From Endoryza foliicola (GTDB lineage: Bacteria; Bacteroidota; Bacteroidia; Chitinophagales; Chitinophagaceae): 64,000 bases of DNA. Of the stretch, positions 43,739-52,643 are shown piece by piece (the stretch's first letter is position 1; each line of letters opens with the position of its first letter). The DNA lies in the NCBI GenBank assembly GCA_965226965.1, contig OZ245715.1:4154001-4218000 (forward strand), read 5' to 3'. The translations under genes and the position numbers were made by a program. The notes under the pieces are model-generated. The model had not been told where the DNA came from. It did no database searches and was given only the letters and a program-made list of their open reading frames with translations.

Positions 43739-43763
43739 AGAGGCGCGCTTGCGCCTCTTTTTT
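43739..43763 (+). terminator. Terminator after DegP-type protease
   Basis: AGAGGCGC-GCTT-GCGCCTCT hairpin followed by TTTTTT. Confidence 0.88.
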
Positions 43764-44256
43764 ATTTTACTAGGCTTTAGGTTGTTAGGCTTTGGGCCTT
43801 AGGTTATTAGGCCTTAGGTTATTGGGCTTTAGGTTTTAGGTTTTTTGATTACTGAAAAGTCTTTTAACTGCAGCGTCTTCCGGCGGAACCTGCTGTTCGC
43901 TCGCGACAGGCTAAGGATAAGCTGAGAAACCTTGCAAAGTATTCGTGGAGTTTCTTTTTCTTAATTGTGTCAGCACAGCAGCAACTTAGCGTCATGCGTT
44001 GCGTACCTTTGCGTTCTTCTTTTCTTTGCGGTAGAGTAAACTGATCGAAATTTTTAGTGTGTCCTTCACCGCGGCAGCGCAGCGTCCGTCAATAAGGTCT
44101 TCGACTCAACCTTCGGTTGGCCGGCCCTTCGACAAGCTCAGGAACCTCGCAAAGTTTTTTTATATGAAAGTGAATATTCGCGCTTTAAAATGAATGGACT
44201 AAAGCCCAAAGCCTAAGGCCTAAAGCCTAACAACCTAACACCTAACGCCTAACAAC
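43764..44256. repeat. Repeat-filled 490-bp interval
   Basis: Contains TTAGG heptads in the plus orientation (43770-43846) just after the DegP terminator, CGCAAAG/CGCAGCG octads (about 43925-44090), a CTTCGACAAGCTCAGG REP-like element paired with CGACTCAACC-TTCGGTTGG (44099-44147), and heptads in the minus orientation (44203-44262) next to the GH13 stop. No gene. Confidence 0.78.
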
Positions 44257-45525
44257 CTACTTCACCAATATCAAACTCTCATACGCTCTCAACTCAAAAC
44301 TCTGAAAAGGAATTACGTCCACTTTTTCGTGTGTGAACACATTCGCATATACCCCACTCACGTATCCTTCTTTCAATTGCACAAAACTATGATTGGGAGA
44401 AAGATTGATCAATGCCAATACTTCTCTTCCTTCAAAGCGTCGTACAAAAGCCATCACATATTCATCGGCATTGGTAGGAATCCATTGCACTTCATTTCCA
44501 AATGCGAGCGCCGGATGATCGCGGTGAAGCTGAAACAAGGTTTTGTAGAATTCATGTAAGGCAGGTTGACCGCCCCATTCAATTCTATCTTTATCAAAAA
44601 ACTTGAGTCGCTTGTGATTGGGTTGCTCTTGCCCGCTATAGATCAAAGGAATACCATTCCAAAGGGTGCTGATCACGGCCAAGGGCTTTGCAAAGGGACC
44701 GTATTTCTCATACTCGGTTCCGTTCCAACTGTTTTCATCGTGGTTACTTGTGAAAAACAATTGAGTAGTATTGGAGGGAAAACTTACTTGATAATTTTGC
44801 AATACATTACGGAGCTGACTAACCGAAAGTTGGCCCTTGCCTAACTTTTCGGTTTCGTGCATCCAGGTCCAAGCATAGCAGGCATCGAATACTTCGAGGT
44901 AGTGAATGTCTTCTGTTTCACCTAACCAGAACAAGTCTTTTACCTCCGATAGTTCAATACGCGCTCTTCTCCAAAAATCGAGTGGCACCAAATGAGCCAT
45001 ATCGCAACGAAATCCATCAATATCGCATTCCAGCACCCAAAAGCGCATGGCATCGATCATAGCTTTTCGCATGAGTCCGTCGTAATAATTCAGATCAATT
45101 ACATCGTTCCATCCATTGCTATCATACATCGCACCTTCCGCATTTTTCTTATAAAAGCCGGGATTGGTTTGGGTCCAAATATGATCTTGTCCGGTATGGT
45201 TGGCCACCCAATCGATGATCACTTTCATACCTAGAGAATGGGCATAAGCCACGAGCTCCCTAAAATCATCAATGGTACCAAATTCGGGGTTGATGGCGGT
45301 ATAATCGGAACAGGCATAGTAGCTGCCCAAGGATCCTAATCGACCTTGAACGCTGATGGGCGTTATGGGCATAAACCATAGGGTGCCAACGCCCATGTCT
45401 TTTAGCCGCGGTAAATGCTTGGAAAATGCTTCGAAAGTCCCCTCCACAGTGTACTGACGCACGTTCACCTCATAAATTGTGGTGGATTTTGACCAAGGGA
45501 CCGGGTTGAATGATTTCAGTGTCAT
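44257..45525 (-). CDS. GH13 alpha-amylase-family glycoside hydrolase
   Basis: A 422-residue enzyme without signal peptide, probably cytoplasmic. It has the GH13 conserved regions: I DWVANHTG, II DGFRCDMAHL (nucleophile Asp), III WLGETED (acid/base Glu) and IV FTSNHDENS (transition-state Asp). A short C-terminal beta domain follows. Acts on alpha-glucans or oligosaccharides; the exact specificity cannot be read. No sugar transporter is adjacent. The -7 box TATCTTTG ends only five bases before the start codon. Confidence 0.93.
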   Translation of the reverse strand: MTLKSFNPVPWSKSTTIYEVNVRQYTVEGTFEAFSKHLPRLKDMGVGTLWFMPITPISVQGRLGSLGSYYACSDYTAINPEFGTIDDFRELVAYAHSLGMKVIIDWVANHTGQDHIWTQTNPGFYKKNAEGAMYDSNGWNDVIDLNYYDGLMRKAMIDAMRFWVLECDIDGFRCDMAHLVPLDFWRRARIELSEVKDLFWLGETEDIHYLEVFDACYAWTWMHETEKLGKGQLSVSQLRNVLQNYQVSFPSNTTQLFFTSNHDENSWNGTEYEKYGPFAKPLAVISTLWNGIPLIYSGQEQPNHKRLKFFDKDRIEWGGQPALHEFYKTLFQLHRDHPALAFGNEVQWIPTNADEYVMAFVRRFEGREVLALINLSPNHSFVQLKEGYVSGVYANVFTHEKVDVIPFQSFELRAYESLILVK

Positions 45526-45530
45526 ATCAT

Positions 45531-45538
45531 CAAAGATA
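45531..45538 (-). promoter_or_regulatory. -7 promoter box of GH13 gene, almost touching the start codon
   Basis: TATCTTTG on the minus strand lies five bases upstream of the ATG at 45525; TTTT 19 bp further upstream is a possible -33. The transcript would be leaderless or nearly so. Confidence 0.55.
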
Positions 45539-45603
45539 AGACTTGAAGGCCAAGGCTAAAAGGCCCTGCCACCGGAATAAATCATTAGCTGGCCACAACT
45601 TTG

Positions 45604-45611
45604 TACCTTTG
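45604..45611 (+). promoter_or_regulatory. -7 promoter box of ispH
   Basis: TACCTTTG matches TAnnTTTG, 37 bp before the ATG at 45649; it lies inside the longest frame and so excludes its upstream start. Confidence 0.55.
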
Positions 45612-45648
45612 TGCTTGTTATAGTGTTAAAGAAAGCCACCCGAAGCAC

Positions 45649-46857
45649 ATGAAATCATTTAACGTTCCGGTTCATTATAGAAGTCCTCTGATAGCCTCCA
45701 TCAAAAAATCGAGAAAAGAGGCGGATAAAATGAAGAAAGACTTCAGTCCTACCCTTTTAGACCTTGGACCCGTACAAATTTATTTGGCGCGCCACTTTGG
45801 CTTTTGCTATGGAGTGGAGAATGCTATAGAAATAGCTTTTCAAACCATCGAAGAGAATCCCGGCAAACGTATTTTCCTGTTGAGCGAAATGATACACAAT
45901 CCGCAAGTAAATGCCGATTTGCAAGCCATGGGTGTTCAGTTCTTGCAAGACACTTTAGGAAAGCAATTGATTCCTTTTGAAAGTTTGACATCTGATGACG
46001 TGGTGATCATTCCTGCTTTCGGTACTACTTTGGAAATGGAAGCTTATTTAAACAGTTTGGGAATCACCACATCAAAATACAATACTACTTGTCCTTTTGT
46101 AGAAAAAGTTTGGAACAGAAGCGAACAGATCGCGAACAAAGGATACAGCATCATCATTCATGGTAAACCCAAGCACGAAGAAACGCGCGCAACGTTTTCG
46201 CATGCACGTGCCAATGCTCCGGCTGTAGTATTGAATGACATGAACGACGCCATCATACTAGCCGATTATATCACCGGCAAAAAACCTTCTGAAGATTTCT
46301 ATGAAGAATTCAAAGGAAGATACTCGGAAGGATTTGATGCAAGCAAAGACTTACAAAAAATTGGTGTAGTGAATCAAACTACACAGCTCGCTAGCGATAC
46401 ACAAGCCATTGCCGATTATTTGAAACAACAGATGATTGCTCATTATGGATTAACCGCTGAAACCATTGCTACTCGCTTTGCAGATACAAGAGATACTTTG
46501 TGTTATGCAACAATGGACAATCAAACTGCTGTAACCGCTATGTTAGATACACCTGCCGATCTAGCAATTGTAGTAGGTGGTTACAATTCTTCTAATACAA
46601 CGCATTTGGTGGAATTGTGTGAAGAAAAATTGCCGACCTATTTCATTAGCGGACCCGAAAAAATTGGCGACGATTTTTCAATTGAGCATTTCAATTTTCA
46701 TAATAAAACTTCAAGTATTACTCCGAACTTTCTTCCGGAGAACAAGCCTACAAGAATTTTGGTTACCTCCGGCGCTTCTTGTCCGGATGCAATTGTAGAG
46801 CAAGTGATTTATAAGGTGGCGAGTAAGTGGGGAGTGGCGGGGAGTATTAAGTTTTAA
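45649..46857 (+). CDS. ispH: 4-hydroxy-3-methylbut-2-enyl diphosphate reductase
   Basis: A 402-residue Fe-S enzyme, the last step of the MEP isoprenoid pathway, giving IPP and DMAPP. Three conserved cluster Cys are visible: FGFCYGVE, NTTCPFVEK and SGASCPDA, together with the HNPQV and IIHGKPKHEET segments (His and Glu of the active site). It belongs to the longer form of the enzyme (about 400 residues), common in this phylum. The ATG at 45649 is preferred because of the upstream -7 box. Heptads start almost at its stop codon. Confidence 0.95.
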   Translation: MKSFNVPVHYRSPLIASIKKSRKEADKMKKDFSPTLLDLGPVQIYLARHFGFCYGVENAIEIAFQTIEENPGKRIFLLSEMIHNPQVNADLQAMGVQFLQDTLGKQLIPFESLTSDDVVIIPAFGTTLEMEAYLNSLGITTSKYNTTCPFVEKVWNRSEQIANKGYSIIIHGKPKHEETRATFSHARANAPAVVLNDMNDAIILADYITGKKPSEDFYEEFKGRYSEGFDASKDLQKIGVVNQTTQLASDTQAIADYLKQQMIAHYGLTAETIATRFADTRDTLCYATMDNQTAVTAMLDTPADLAIVVGGYNSSNTTHLVELCEEKLPTYFISGPEKIGDDFSIEHFNFHNKTSSITPNFLPENKPTRILVTSGASCPDAIVEQVIYKVASKWGVAGSIKF

Positions 46858-47142
46858 GTTATTAAGTTTTAGGTGTTGGGCCTTAGGCTTTAGGTGTTGG
46901 GCTTTAGGCTTTAGGCCGTTTGTTGTGAAGAACACGACTTCGTTTCTAAACAGAGTGCTAACGCTGCGTTATCGCTGCGAAGGTTCCTGAGCGGGCCGAA
47001 GGCACAGTCGAAGGATGCTTCGCAGCTGCGGTGAGAAAACAAAAGAACTCTTTGCGAATACTTTGCGGTCTTGGCGGTCGCTGCGGTGAGGAAAAATCCT
47101 AAAACTTAACACTCACAACGTAAAACCCAGCAACACAACTTC
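46858..47142. repeat. Composite repeat block after ispH
   Basis: TTAGG heptads (46862-46918) run into GGCCGTTTG, as they do at 61217 and in inverse at 62140, followed by CGCTGCG octads, a CCTGAGCGGGCCGAAGG REP-like element (46981-47016) and CTTTGCGG octads to 47090. Confidence 0.78.
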
Positions 47143-47168
47143 AAAAAAAAGGGGCCTAATTCGGCCCC
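47143..47168 (-). terminator. Terminator after accC
   Basis: Minus-strand GGGGCC / GGCCCC hairpin followed by a run of eight T, 45 bp after the accC stop. Confidence 0.88.
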
Positions 47169-47213
47169 CAACTAAAAAACTAAATAACTTATCTACTCAA
47201 CAACTTCACGCTA

Positions 47214-48551
47214 TTACTGCATTTTGAAGCTCTCCAGGAATTTCGTATTGAAATCGCCGCTGATGAATTTCTCATTCTTCATGAGTTGTTGATGGAAAGG
47301 AATGGTTGTTTTCACTCCTTCAATAACGTATTCACTCAATGCACGGCTCATGGTATCAATTGCTTCCTTACGAGTACGAGCAACCGCAATAATTTTTGCG
47401 ATCATTGAATCGTAGTAAGGAGGAATGGTATAGCCTGCATATACGTGAGAGTCGATACGAATACCGTGTCCACCGGGTTGGTGCAATACGGTGATACGTC
47501 CCGGAGAAGGTCTGAAGTCGTTGTAAGGATCTTCAGCATTGATACGACATTCGATGGCGTGCATCGCTGGTTCGTAATCGGCGCCACTGATAGGGTCACC
47601 TGCTGCAATTTTGATTTGTTCTTTGATCAAATCGAAATTGGTTACTTCTTCGGTTACGCAATGTTCTACTTGGATACGAGTGTTCATTTCCATGAAGTAG
47701 AAATTGCGGTGTTTATCAACGAGGAATTCGATGGTACCTACGCTTTCATATCCGATAGCGCTGGCAGCTTTGCGAGCAGCTTCACCCATGCGGTGGCGCA
47801 ATTCGGGAGTCATGAAAGGTGAGGGAGATTCTTCTACTAATTTTTGGTGACGACGTTGAATAGAGCAATCGCGCTCACTCAAGTGACACACTTTACCGTA
47901 GCGGTCGCCAGCCACTTGAATTTCGATGTGGCGAGGTTCTTCTACGAATTTTTCTAGGTATACCCCGTCGTTTTTGAAAGCGGCACCGGCTTCAGCGCGA
48001 GCGGTATTGTAGGCGCGTTCCATTTCGTCTTCGCTCCATACCACACGCATACCTTTACCACCACCACCGGCAGTTGCTTTTAAGATAACAGGATAGCCTA
48101 CGTCTTTTGCCAAGCTTTTCGCTTGTTCGAGGCTTTCCAACAAACCTTCTCCACCGGGAACCACAGGAACGCCGGCTTTAATCATGGTATCTTTAGCGGT
48201 GATTTTATCACCCATCAAACGAATTTGATCGGGAGTGGGTCCGATGAATTTGATTCCGTGGTCGCCACAGATTTCAGCGAACTTGGCATTTTCTGCCAAG
48301 AAACCGTAACCGGGGTGAATACCATCGGCATTGGTGATTTCGGCAGCGGCCATAATATGAGGGATATTCAAATAACTATCAGAGCTAGCGGGCTTACCAA
48401 TACAAACGGCTTCATCAGCGAATTTCACGTGAAGACTGTCTTTATCGGCAGTTGAATATACGGCAACCGTTTTGATGCCCATTTCTCTACAAGTGCGGAT
48501 CACACGAAGGGCGATTTCGCCACGATTAGCGATCAATATTTTCTTGAACAT
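47214..48551 (-). CDS. accC: Acetyl-CoA carboxylase biotin carboxylase subunit
   Basis: A 445-residue ATP-grasp enzyme that carboxylates the biotin carried by AccB, starting fatty-acid synthesis. Seen: GEIALRVIRTCREMG at the N terminus, the glycine-rich ATP lid KATAGGGGKGMRVV, HIEIQVAGD, RDCSIQRRHQKLVEESPS (in part, CSIQRRHQK) and FLEMNTRIQVEH. Standard length. Last gene of the efp-accB-accC group; an 85-bp gap containing a GGGATT-type hairpin separates it from accB. Confidence 0.97.
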   Translation of the reverse strand: MFKKILIANRGEIALRVIRTCREMGIKTVAVYSTADKDSLHVKFADEAVCIGKPASSDSYLNIPHIMAAAEITNADGIHPGYGFLAENAKFAEICGDHGIKFIGPTPDQIRLMGDKITAKDTMIKAGVPVVPGGEGLLESLEQAKSLAKDVGYPVILKATAGGGGKGMRVVWSEDEMERAYNTARAEAGAAFKNDGVYLEKFVEEPRHIEIQVAGDRYGKVCHLSERDCSIQRRHQKLVEESPSPFMTPELRHRMGEAARKAASAIGYESVGTIEFLVDKHRNFYFMEMNTRIQVEHCVTEEVTNFDLIKEQIKIAAGDPISGADYEPAMHAIECRINAEDPYNDFRPSPGRITVLHQPGGHGIRIDSHVYAGYTIPPYYDSMIAKIIAVARTRKEAIDTMSRALSEYVIEGVKTTIPFHQQLMKNEKFISGDFNTKFLESFKMQ

Positions 48552-48636
48552 GGAGTTTAATTAAAGTTGAAAATGGGGGTACAATGAACAAATCCCTTTC
48601 TATTATGAAAAGGGATTCATTCAAGTAGCTATTTTC

Positions 48637-49131
48637 TTAGGCAGGTTCTACCAGGAATAACGGTTGATCGTACTCAACTGGAGAAGCGTCCTCAACCAAA
48701 ATTTTCACGATTTTTCCTTTGACTTCACTTTCAATTTCATTGAAAAGTTTCATCGCTTCAATGATACAAACTACAGAGCCTGCATTGATCTCAGAACCGG
48801 GTTCAACGAACACGGGTTTACCTGGAGCCGGGCTGCGGTAGAAGGTACCAATCATGGGACTCTTAATGGTAACTAAGTTATCGGTGCTCGCTTCAGCAGC
48901 TTTTGGCTTATCGGCTGCAGGTGCAGCGGCGGCAGCGGGTGCAGCTGCAGGAGCAGCGGCAGCATAAGAAGCAGCGGCAGGCATCGCCATCGTAGGAGCA
49001 GCAATCACTTGTTGTACGGGCTCCTCTTTTTGTTTGATGGTCAATTTGAAACCTTTCTCCTCAATCGATACTTCACCGATGTTGGATTTGTTGATCATTT
49101 TAATCAACTCCTGAATTTGTTTGAAATCCAT
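48637..49131 (-). CDS. accB: Biotin carboxyl carrier protein of acetyl-CoA carboxylase
   Basis: A 164-residue carrier. The N-terminal helix (MDFKQIQELIKMINKS) is followed by an Ala/Pro-rich flexible linker (about 50-85) and a C-terminal biotinyl domain with the biotin-accepting Lys in IEAMKLFNEI. Typical BCCP layout. Lies between efp and accC in the order commonly seen in bacteria. Confidence 0.96.
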   Translation of the reverse strand: MDFKQIQELIKMINKSNIGEVSIEEKGFKLTIKQKEEPVQQVIAAPTMAMPAAASYAAAAPAAAPAAAAAPAADKPKAAEASTDNLVTIKSPMIGTFYRSPAPGKPVFVEPGSEINAGSVVCIIEAMKLFNEIESEVKGKIVKILVEDASPVEYDQPLFLVEPA

Positions 49132-49214
49132 CAGAATGGGTTTTTAAGTGATCGGTTCTGTTAAAATTGGCGGCTAAGATAAGGCAAAATCGCCATTTGG
49201 ACACAAAATGCCCT

Positions 49215-49248
49215 TATCAAAAAAAGTGTTACTAAAAGTAACACTTTT
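49215..49248 (-). terminator. Hairpin between efp and accB
   Basis: AAAAGTGTTACT / AGTAACACTTTT with a three-base loop, followed by TTTTTT on the minus strand. It should end or attenuate efp transcripts before accB. Confidence 0.82.
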
Positions 49249-49277
49249 AACGACTTAGGTATAATAAATTATGCTAA

Positions 49278-49844
49278 TTATTCTTTTACGCGTTCTACGT
49301 ATTCACCTGACTTGGTGTTTACACGGATCAACTCCCCTTCATTTACGAACAAAGGCACGTTGATAGTGGCTCCTGTTTCGAGGGTAGCGGGCTTTAAAGT
49401 ACGGGTAGCGGTATCACCTTTAATACCGGGTTCGCTATACGTTACTTTCAAAACAATTTTGTCGGGAAGTTCCACGCTCATCGGAGTTTCGGTTTCAGTG
49501 TTTACCAGAACACTTACTTCCTGACCGTCTTTTAAGAACTGAGGTGCGTCAACCATAGATTCTTGAACAGCAATTTGTTCGAAGGTTTCGCTGTCCATGA
49601 AATTGTAGCCGGTATCGTCTTTATAGAGGTATTGATAGTTTTTGCGTTCTACGCGTACTGGATAGATGGTATCGCCACTGTTCCAGGTTTTTTCGATACT
49701 ACGTGAGTTGTCTACACCTTTCAATTTCGCCCATACTTTTGCAGCAGCGCGGGCAGTTTTGTTCTCCCCGAACTCTACAATTGAATACAAGCTACCGTCT
49801 AATTTGATGATCATACCACGGCTGATATCTGATGTACTTGCCAT
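49278..49844 (-). CDS. efp: Translation elongation factor P
   Basis: A 188-residue protein that helps ribosomes through polyproline stretches. Three beta domains are visible: the N-terminal KOW-like part with the modified-loop position in FGENKTARAAAKVWAKLKG (EF-P loop residue about 32-34), then GDTIYPVRVERKNYQYLYKD and the C-terminal GATINVPLFVNEGELIRVNT. The ATG at 49844 gives exactly the usual length; a longer frame runs into a -7 box. Confidence 0.96.
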   Translation of the reverse strand: MASTSDISRGMIIKLDGSLYSIVEFGENKTARAAAKVWAKLKGVDNSRSIEKTWNSGDTIYPVRVERKNYQYLYKDDTGYNFMDSETFEQIAVQESMVDAPQFLKDGQEVSVLVNTETETPMSVELPDKIVLKVTYSEPGIKGDTATRTLKPATLETGATINVPLFVNEGELIRVNTKSGEYVERVKE

Positions 49845-49895
49845 TGTATTGTTTGTTTTATTGTAAAATGAATCGTTTCCGCTTTTTGCGGAGGG

Positions 49896-49903
49896 CAAAA
49901 CTA
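49896..49903 (-). promoter_or_regulatory. -7 promoter box of efp
   Basis: Minus-strand TAGTTTTG matches TAnnTTTG, 51 bp upstream of the start; a small CCGC-AAAAA-GCGG hairpin lies in the 5' UTR. Confidence 0.5.
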
Positions 49904-49929
49904 GGGAAAAATTCGGGATTTCAGAGGGG

Positions 49930-50118
49930 CAAGGAAGTTTTCACCGCAACGACCGCGAAGAGCGCCAAGATGTCGCAAAGTCTCTCCTCTTTCTCAACAT
50001 TGCAATACTTCGATTTTGACCTCAGATTTTTACAGATTCCCACAGATTAGCCTCCGATATTCAGTCAACCCGCCTGCCGGCCGTTTAATTATTAATTATT
50101 AATTCTTAATTATTAATT
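49930..50118 (-). repeat. Composite intergenic repeat, reverse copy
   Basis: Read on the minus strand, the order is AATTAATTATTAATT, GGCCGGCAGGCGGGTTGACTGAATA, AATCTGTG octads, then GCGGTGAAAA at the end of CGCAAAG octads (in part: GCCGGCAGG and TTGACTGAATA). Fills most of the 430-bp interval before 50279; no gene there. Confidence 0.75.
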
Positions 50119-50278
50119 ATCACCTCCCTTCCCCACCAAATCGCCCTTTTCATCATCATTTTATATACATTCCAATTTCCGGGGCTATCTTTTGCTTAAT
50201 TTCTACGTATCTATTTAAACAAATGATACTGGAATCAGGTTCTAGTATAGATCCGGCCACACTTTAAATTTCCTGCGA

Positions 50279-52411
50279 ATGCGATCAAAATGTACTTTTT
50301 TAGCTTTTCTAGTAATAATTGGATGCTCTCTTCATTCTTTCGCCCAAAAAACCAAGAACAACTCGGCTGCCAAATGCGGTACCATGGACCGACTGCAAAG
50401 CCGCTTCCAGCGCAACGCCAATTTGCAGAAACAGTTTGAACAACAACGCGACCTCTTCAATACAAAGCTTCACAACGGAGCCATACAATTGAAAACAGAT
50501 CAAGTGTATTCCATCCCCGTGGTGTTTCACATCGTACTCACCAATCCGAATGCAGTTACGACCGCGCAAATTCAAGCGCAGCTCGATACCTTGAATAAAG
50601 ACTATAGTGGCACCAACGGCGATACAAGCCTCATACCGAGTTATTTCAAATCGCTCTTAGGCAAATCGTCTATACAATTCTGTTTGGCTCAACAAGATCC
50701 AAATGGTGACCCAACCACCGGTATCAATCGCGTTACCACCTCTCAATCCTCTTTTAATTATACCGATGATGGCGTGAAATACAGTGTGGCAGGCGGTATT
50801 GACAGTTGGGACCCCGATCGCTATTTAAACATTTGGATCTGTACCCTGGCGGGCGGTGTACTAGGATATGCAACCTTCCCGAACGATGGCGCCCCCTTGG
50901 CACAAGGCGTAGTGGTTGACTACAATTCATTACCCGGAGGATCATATGCACAATACAACGGAGGAAAAACATTGACCCATGAACTGGGGCATTATTTCAA
51001 TCTCTACCATATTTGGGGAGATGATAACGGTGCATGCACCGGAACCGACTATGTTGATGATACTCCGAATCAAACAGACGCCACTTCAGGATGTGGCACA
51101 GGTATAAAGCTCGATGCATGTACTGCCACGGGAAACGGTATCATGTATCAGAACTATATGGACTATAGCTACGACCAATGTTTGGTAATGTTCACTACAC
51201 AGCAAGTAACAAGAATGGAAGCCGCTTTGTTCACCTATCGTTCGTCTTTACTAAGCTCGAATGCTTGTAGCGCACCGGTTTTGTATCCAAACAATGCAGC
51301 TTTGATTTCAATTAACAATCCGGATATCCGCGTTTGTGCTTCTACCATCACACCTACTATAACGGTGAAGAACAAAGGAAGCAATGTATTGACCAGTTTG
51401 GTGGTAACTACTACTTTGGACAATGGTACCAGTACCAATTATACTTGGACCGGTTCTGTAGCCAACAGTGCCACTGTAAACATCAGTTTGCCGGCAAAAA
51501 CCGTTGCTACCGGCTCTCATATCATTGCGATCACAATTAGCAATCCCAATGGAGCTACAGACGGTGATACTAGTAATGACAACGCCAGCAAATCCTTTTT
51601 GTACGATAGTCCGGTTGCTTCAATCACCGAAGGATTTGAAACCACCACCTTCCCACCAAGTGGTTGGGACATTGTAAACAATGATTCAAAAGGCACTTGG
51701 AACCGTTCGTTGAATGCTTCGAAAACTGGAGCTGCATCGGCAATGATTGACAATTACAACAACAATAATGTAGGTACTAAAGATGATTTGCGTTTACCAA
51801 GGGTAGACTTAACGGGTGTTGACTCTGCCTATTTAACTTTTCAAGTTGCTGCGGCAGTGTATTCGTCCGTTAATGGTACCAACACCGTTTGGGATACCTT
51901 GGAAGTGCTGGTAAGTACTGACTGTGGCGCCACCTATACTTCTCTCTACAAAAAATGGGGGAGCAGTTTGATCACCCGCACAGGTACTACCACCAATGCC
52001 TTTTTACCGGCACCTACAGAATGGAGAAAAGACTCGGTAAATTTGATCAATTACATTTCATCGGGACCTATTTTAATTGCCTTTAGAAATACGAATGGAT
52101 ACGAGAACAATATCTATTTAGACGATATCAATTTGTACACCATTACCATCAATCCGAATTTGAAGGCGAAGGGATTCATGGTAACGCCGAGTCCAACTTC
52201 AGGCAACATGTTGGTTCAATTCTTCCCGAATCCGAGCAACTTGAAAGCCATTCAAGTGTACAGTGCATCGGGACAAAAAATCATCGACAAAGCGGCCATT
52301 GGAGGTAATAACTATTATCAATTCAATATTAGTGGCGCTGCTGCAGGAATTTATTATGTGAGAGCGGTGTTTGGGGATAAGGTGCTGGTGAGGAAGATTG
52401 TGAAGCAGTAG
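50279..52411 (+). CDS. Secreted M43 (cytophagalysin-type) metalloprotease with T9SS C-terminal domain
   Basis: A 710-residue exported protease: signal peptide (MRSKCTFLAFLVIIGCSLHSFA), a short pro region (about 30-75) and an M43 peptidase domain (about 80-325) with HELGHYFNLYHIWG (His-His-His zinc triad with Asn in place of the usual metzincin Gly) and the Met-turn YMDYSYDQC. A beta-sandwich domain (about 340-440), a MAM-like region (about 450-620) and a type A sorting tail (SGNMLVQFFPNP, ending DKVLVRKIVKQ) follow. T9SS export to the surface or medium is expected. Confidence 0.93.
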   Translation: MRSKCTFLAFLVIIGCSLHSFAQKTKNNSAAKCGTMDRLQSRFQRNANLQKQFEQQRDLFNTKLHNGAIQLKTDQVYSIPVVFHIVLTNPNAVTTAQIQAQLDTLNKDYSGTNGDTSLIPSYFKSLLGKSSIQFCLAQQDPNGDPTTGINRVTTSQSSFNYTDDGVKYSVAGGIDSWDPDRYLNIWICTLAGGVLGYATFPNDGAPLAQGVVVDYNSLPGGSYAQYNGGKTLTHELGHYFNLYHIWGDDNGACTGTDYVDDTPNQTDATSGCGTGIKLDACTATGNGIMYQNYMDYSYDQCLVMFTTQQVTRMEAALFTYRSSLLSSNACSAPVLYPNNAALISINNPDIRVCASTITPTITVKNKGSNVLTSLVVTTTLDNGTSTNYTWTGSVANSATVNISLPAKTVATGSHIIAITISNPNGATDGDTSNDNASKSFLYDSPVASITEGFETTTFPPSGWDIVNNDSKGTWNRSLNASKTGAASAMIDNYNNNNVGTKDDLRLPRVDLTGVDSAYLTFQVAAAVYSSVNGTNTVWDTLEVLVSTDCGATYTSLYKKWGSSLITRTGTTTNAFLPAPTEWRKDSVNLINYISSGPILIAFRNTNGYENNIYLDDINLYTITINPNLKAKGFMVTPSPTSGNMLVQFFPNPSNLKAIQVYSASGQKIIDKAAIGGNNYYQFNISGAAAGIYYVRAVFGDKVLVRKIVKQ

Positions 52412-52412
52412 G

Positions 52413-52606
52413 TAGGTGTTAGGCTTTAGGTGTTAGGCCTTAGGTTGATTGAATATCGGGTTCTAATCTGTGAGAATCTGTAATAATTTGTGCTATCCGT
52501 GGTAAATAGTTCACCGCGGAGGGCGCAGAGAGCGCTAAGACGACGCAAAGCTTAATTAAAGAATCTCTGCGAAAGCTCTTCGCTCATTGCGTTCGTTGCG
52601 GTGAAC
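52413..52606 (+). repeat. Heptads plus composite repeat
   Basis: TTAGG heptads (52413-52445), then GGTTGATTGAATATCGG, AATCTGTG octads (52463-52495) and a CACCGC fold-back octad element with perfect ends TTCACCGC (52511-52518) and GCGGTGAA (52598-52605). Confidence 0.8.
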
Positions 52607-52627
52607 TAACTTAAATCCTTATTTTTG
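52596..52627 (+). promoter_or_regulatory. Promoter of 52644 gene, with -33 element from repeat
   Basis: TTG (52596-52598), 21-bp spacer and TATTTTTG (52620-52627). The TTG is part of the repeat end GTTGCGGTGAA, so the repeat copy appears to contribute the -33 element. Confidence 0.65.
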
Positions 52628-52643
52628 CGCAAATAGCACCTCC

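Noticed and set aside
50960..51020. M43 zinc motif HELGHYFNLYH with Asn where metzincins have Gly, suggesting an inactive protease
   Set aside because: The zinc-binding His residues and catalytic Glu are intact and Asn at this place is frequent in Bacteroidota M43 proteins, so no loss of activity is indicated.
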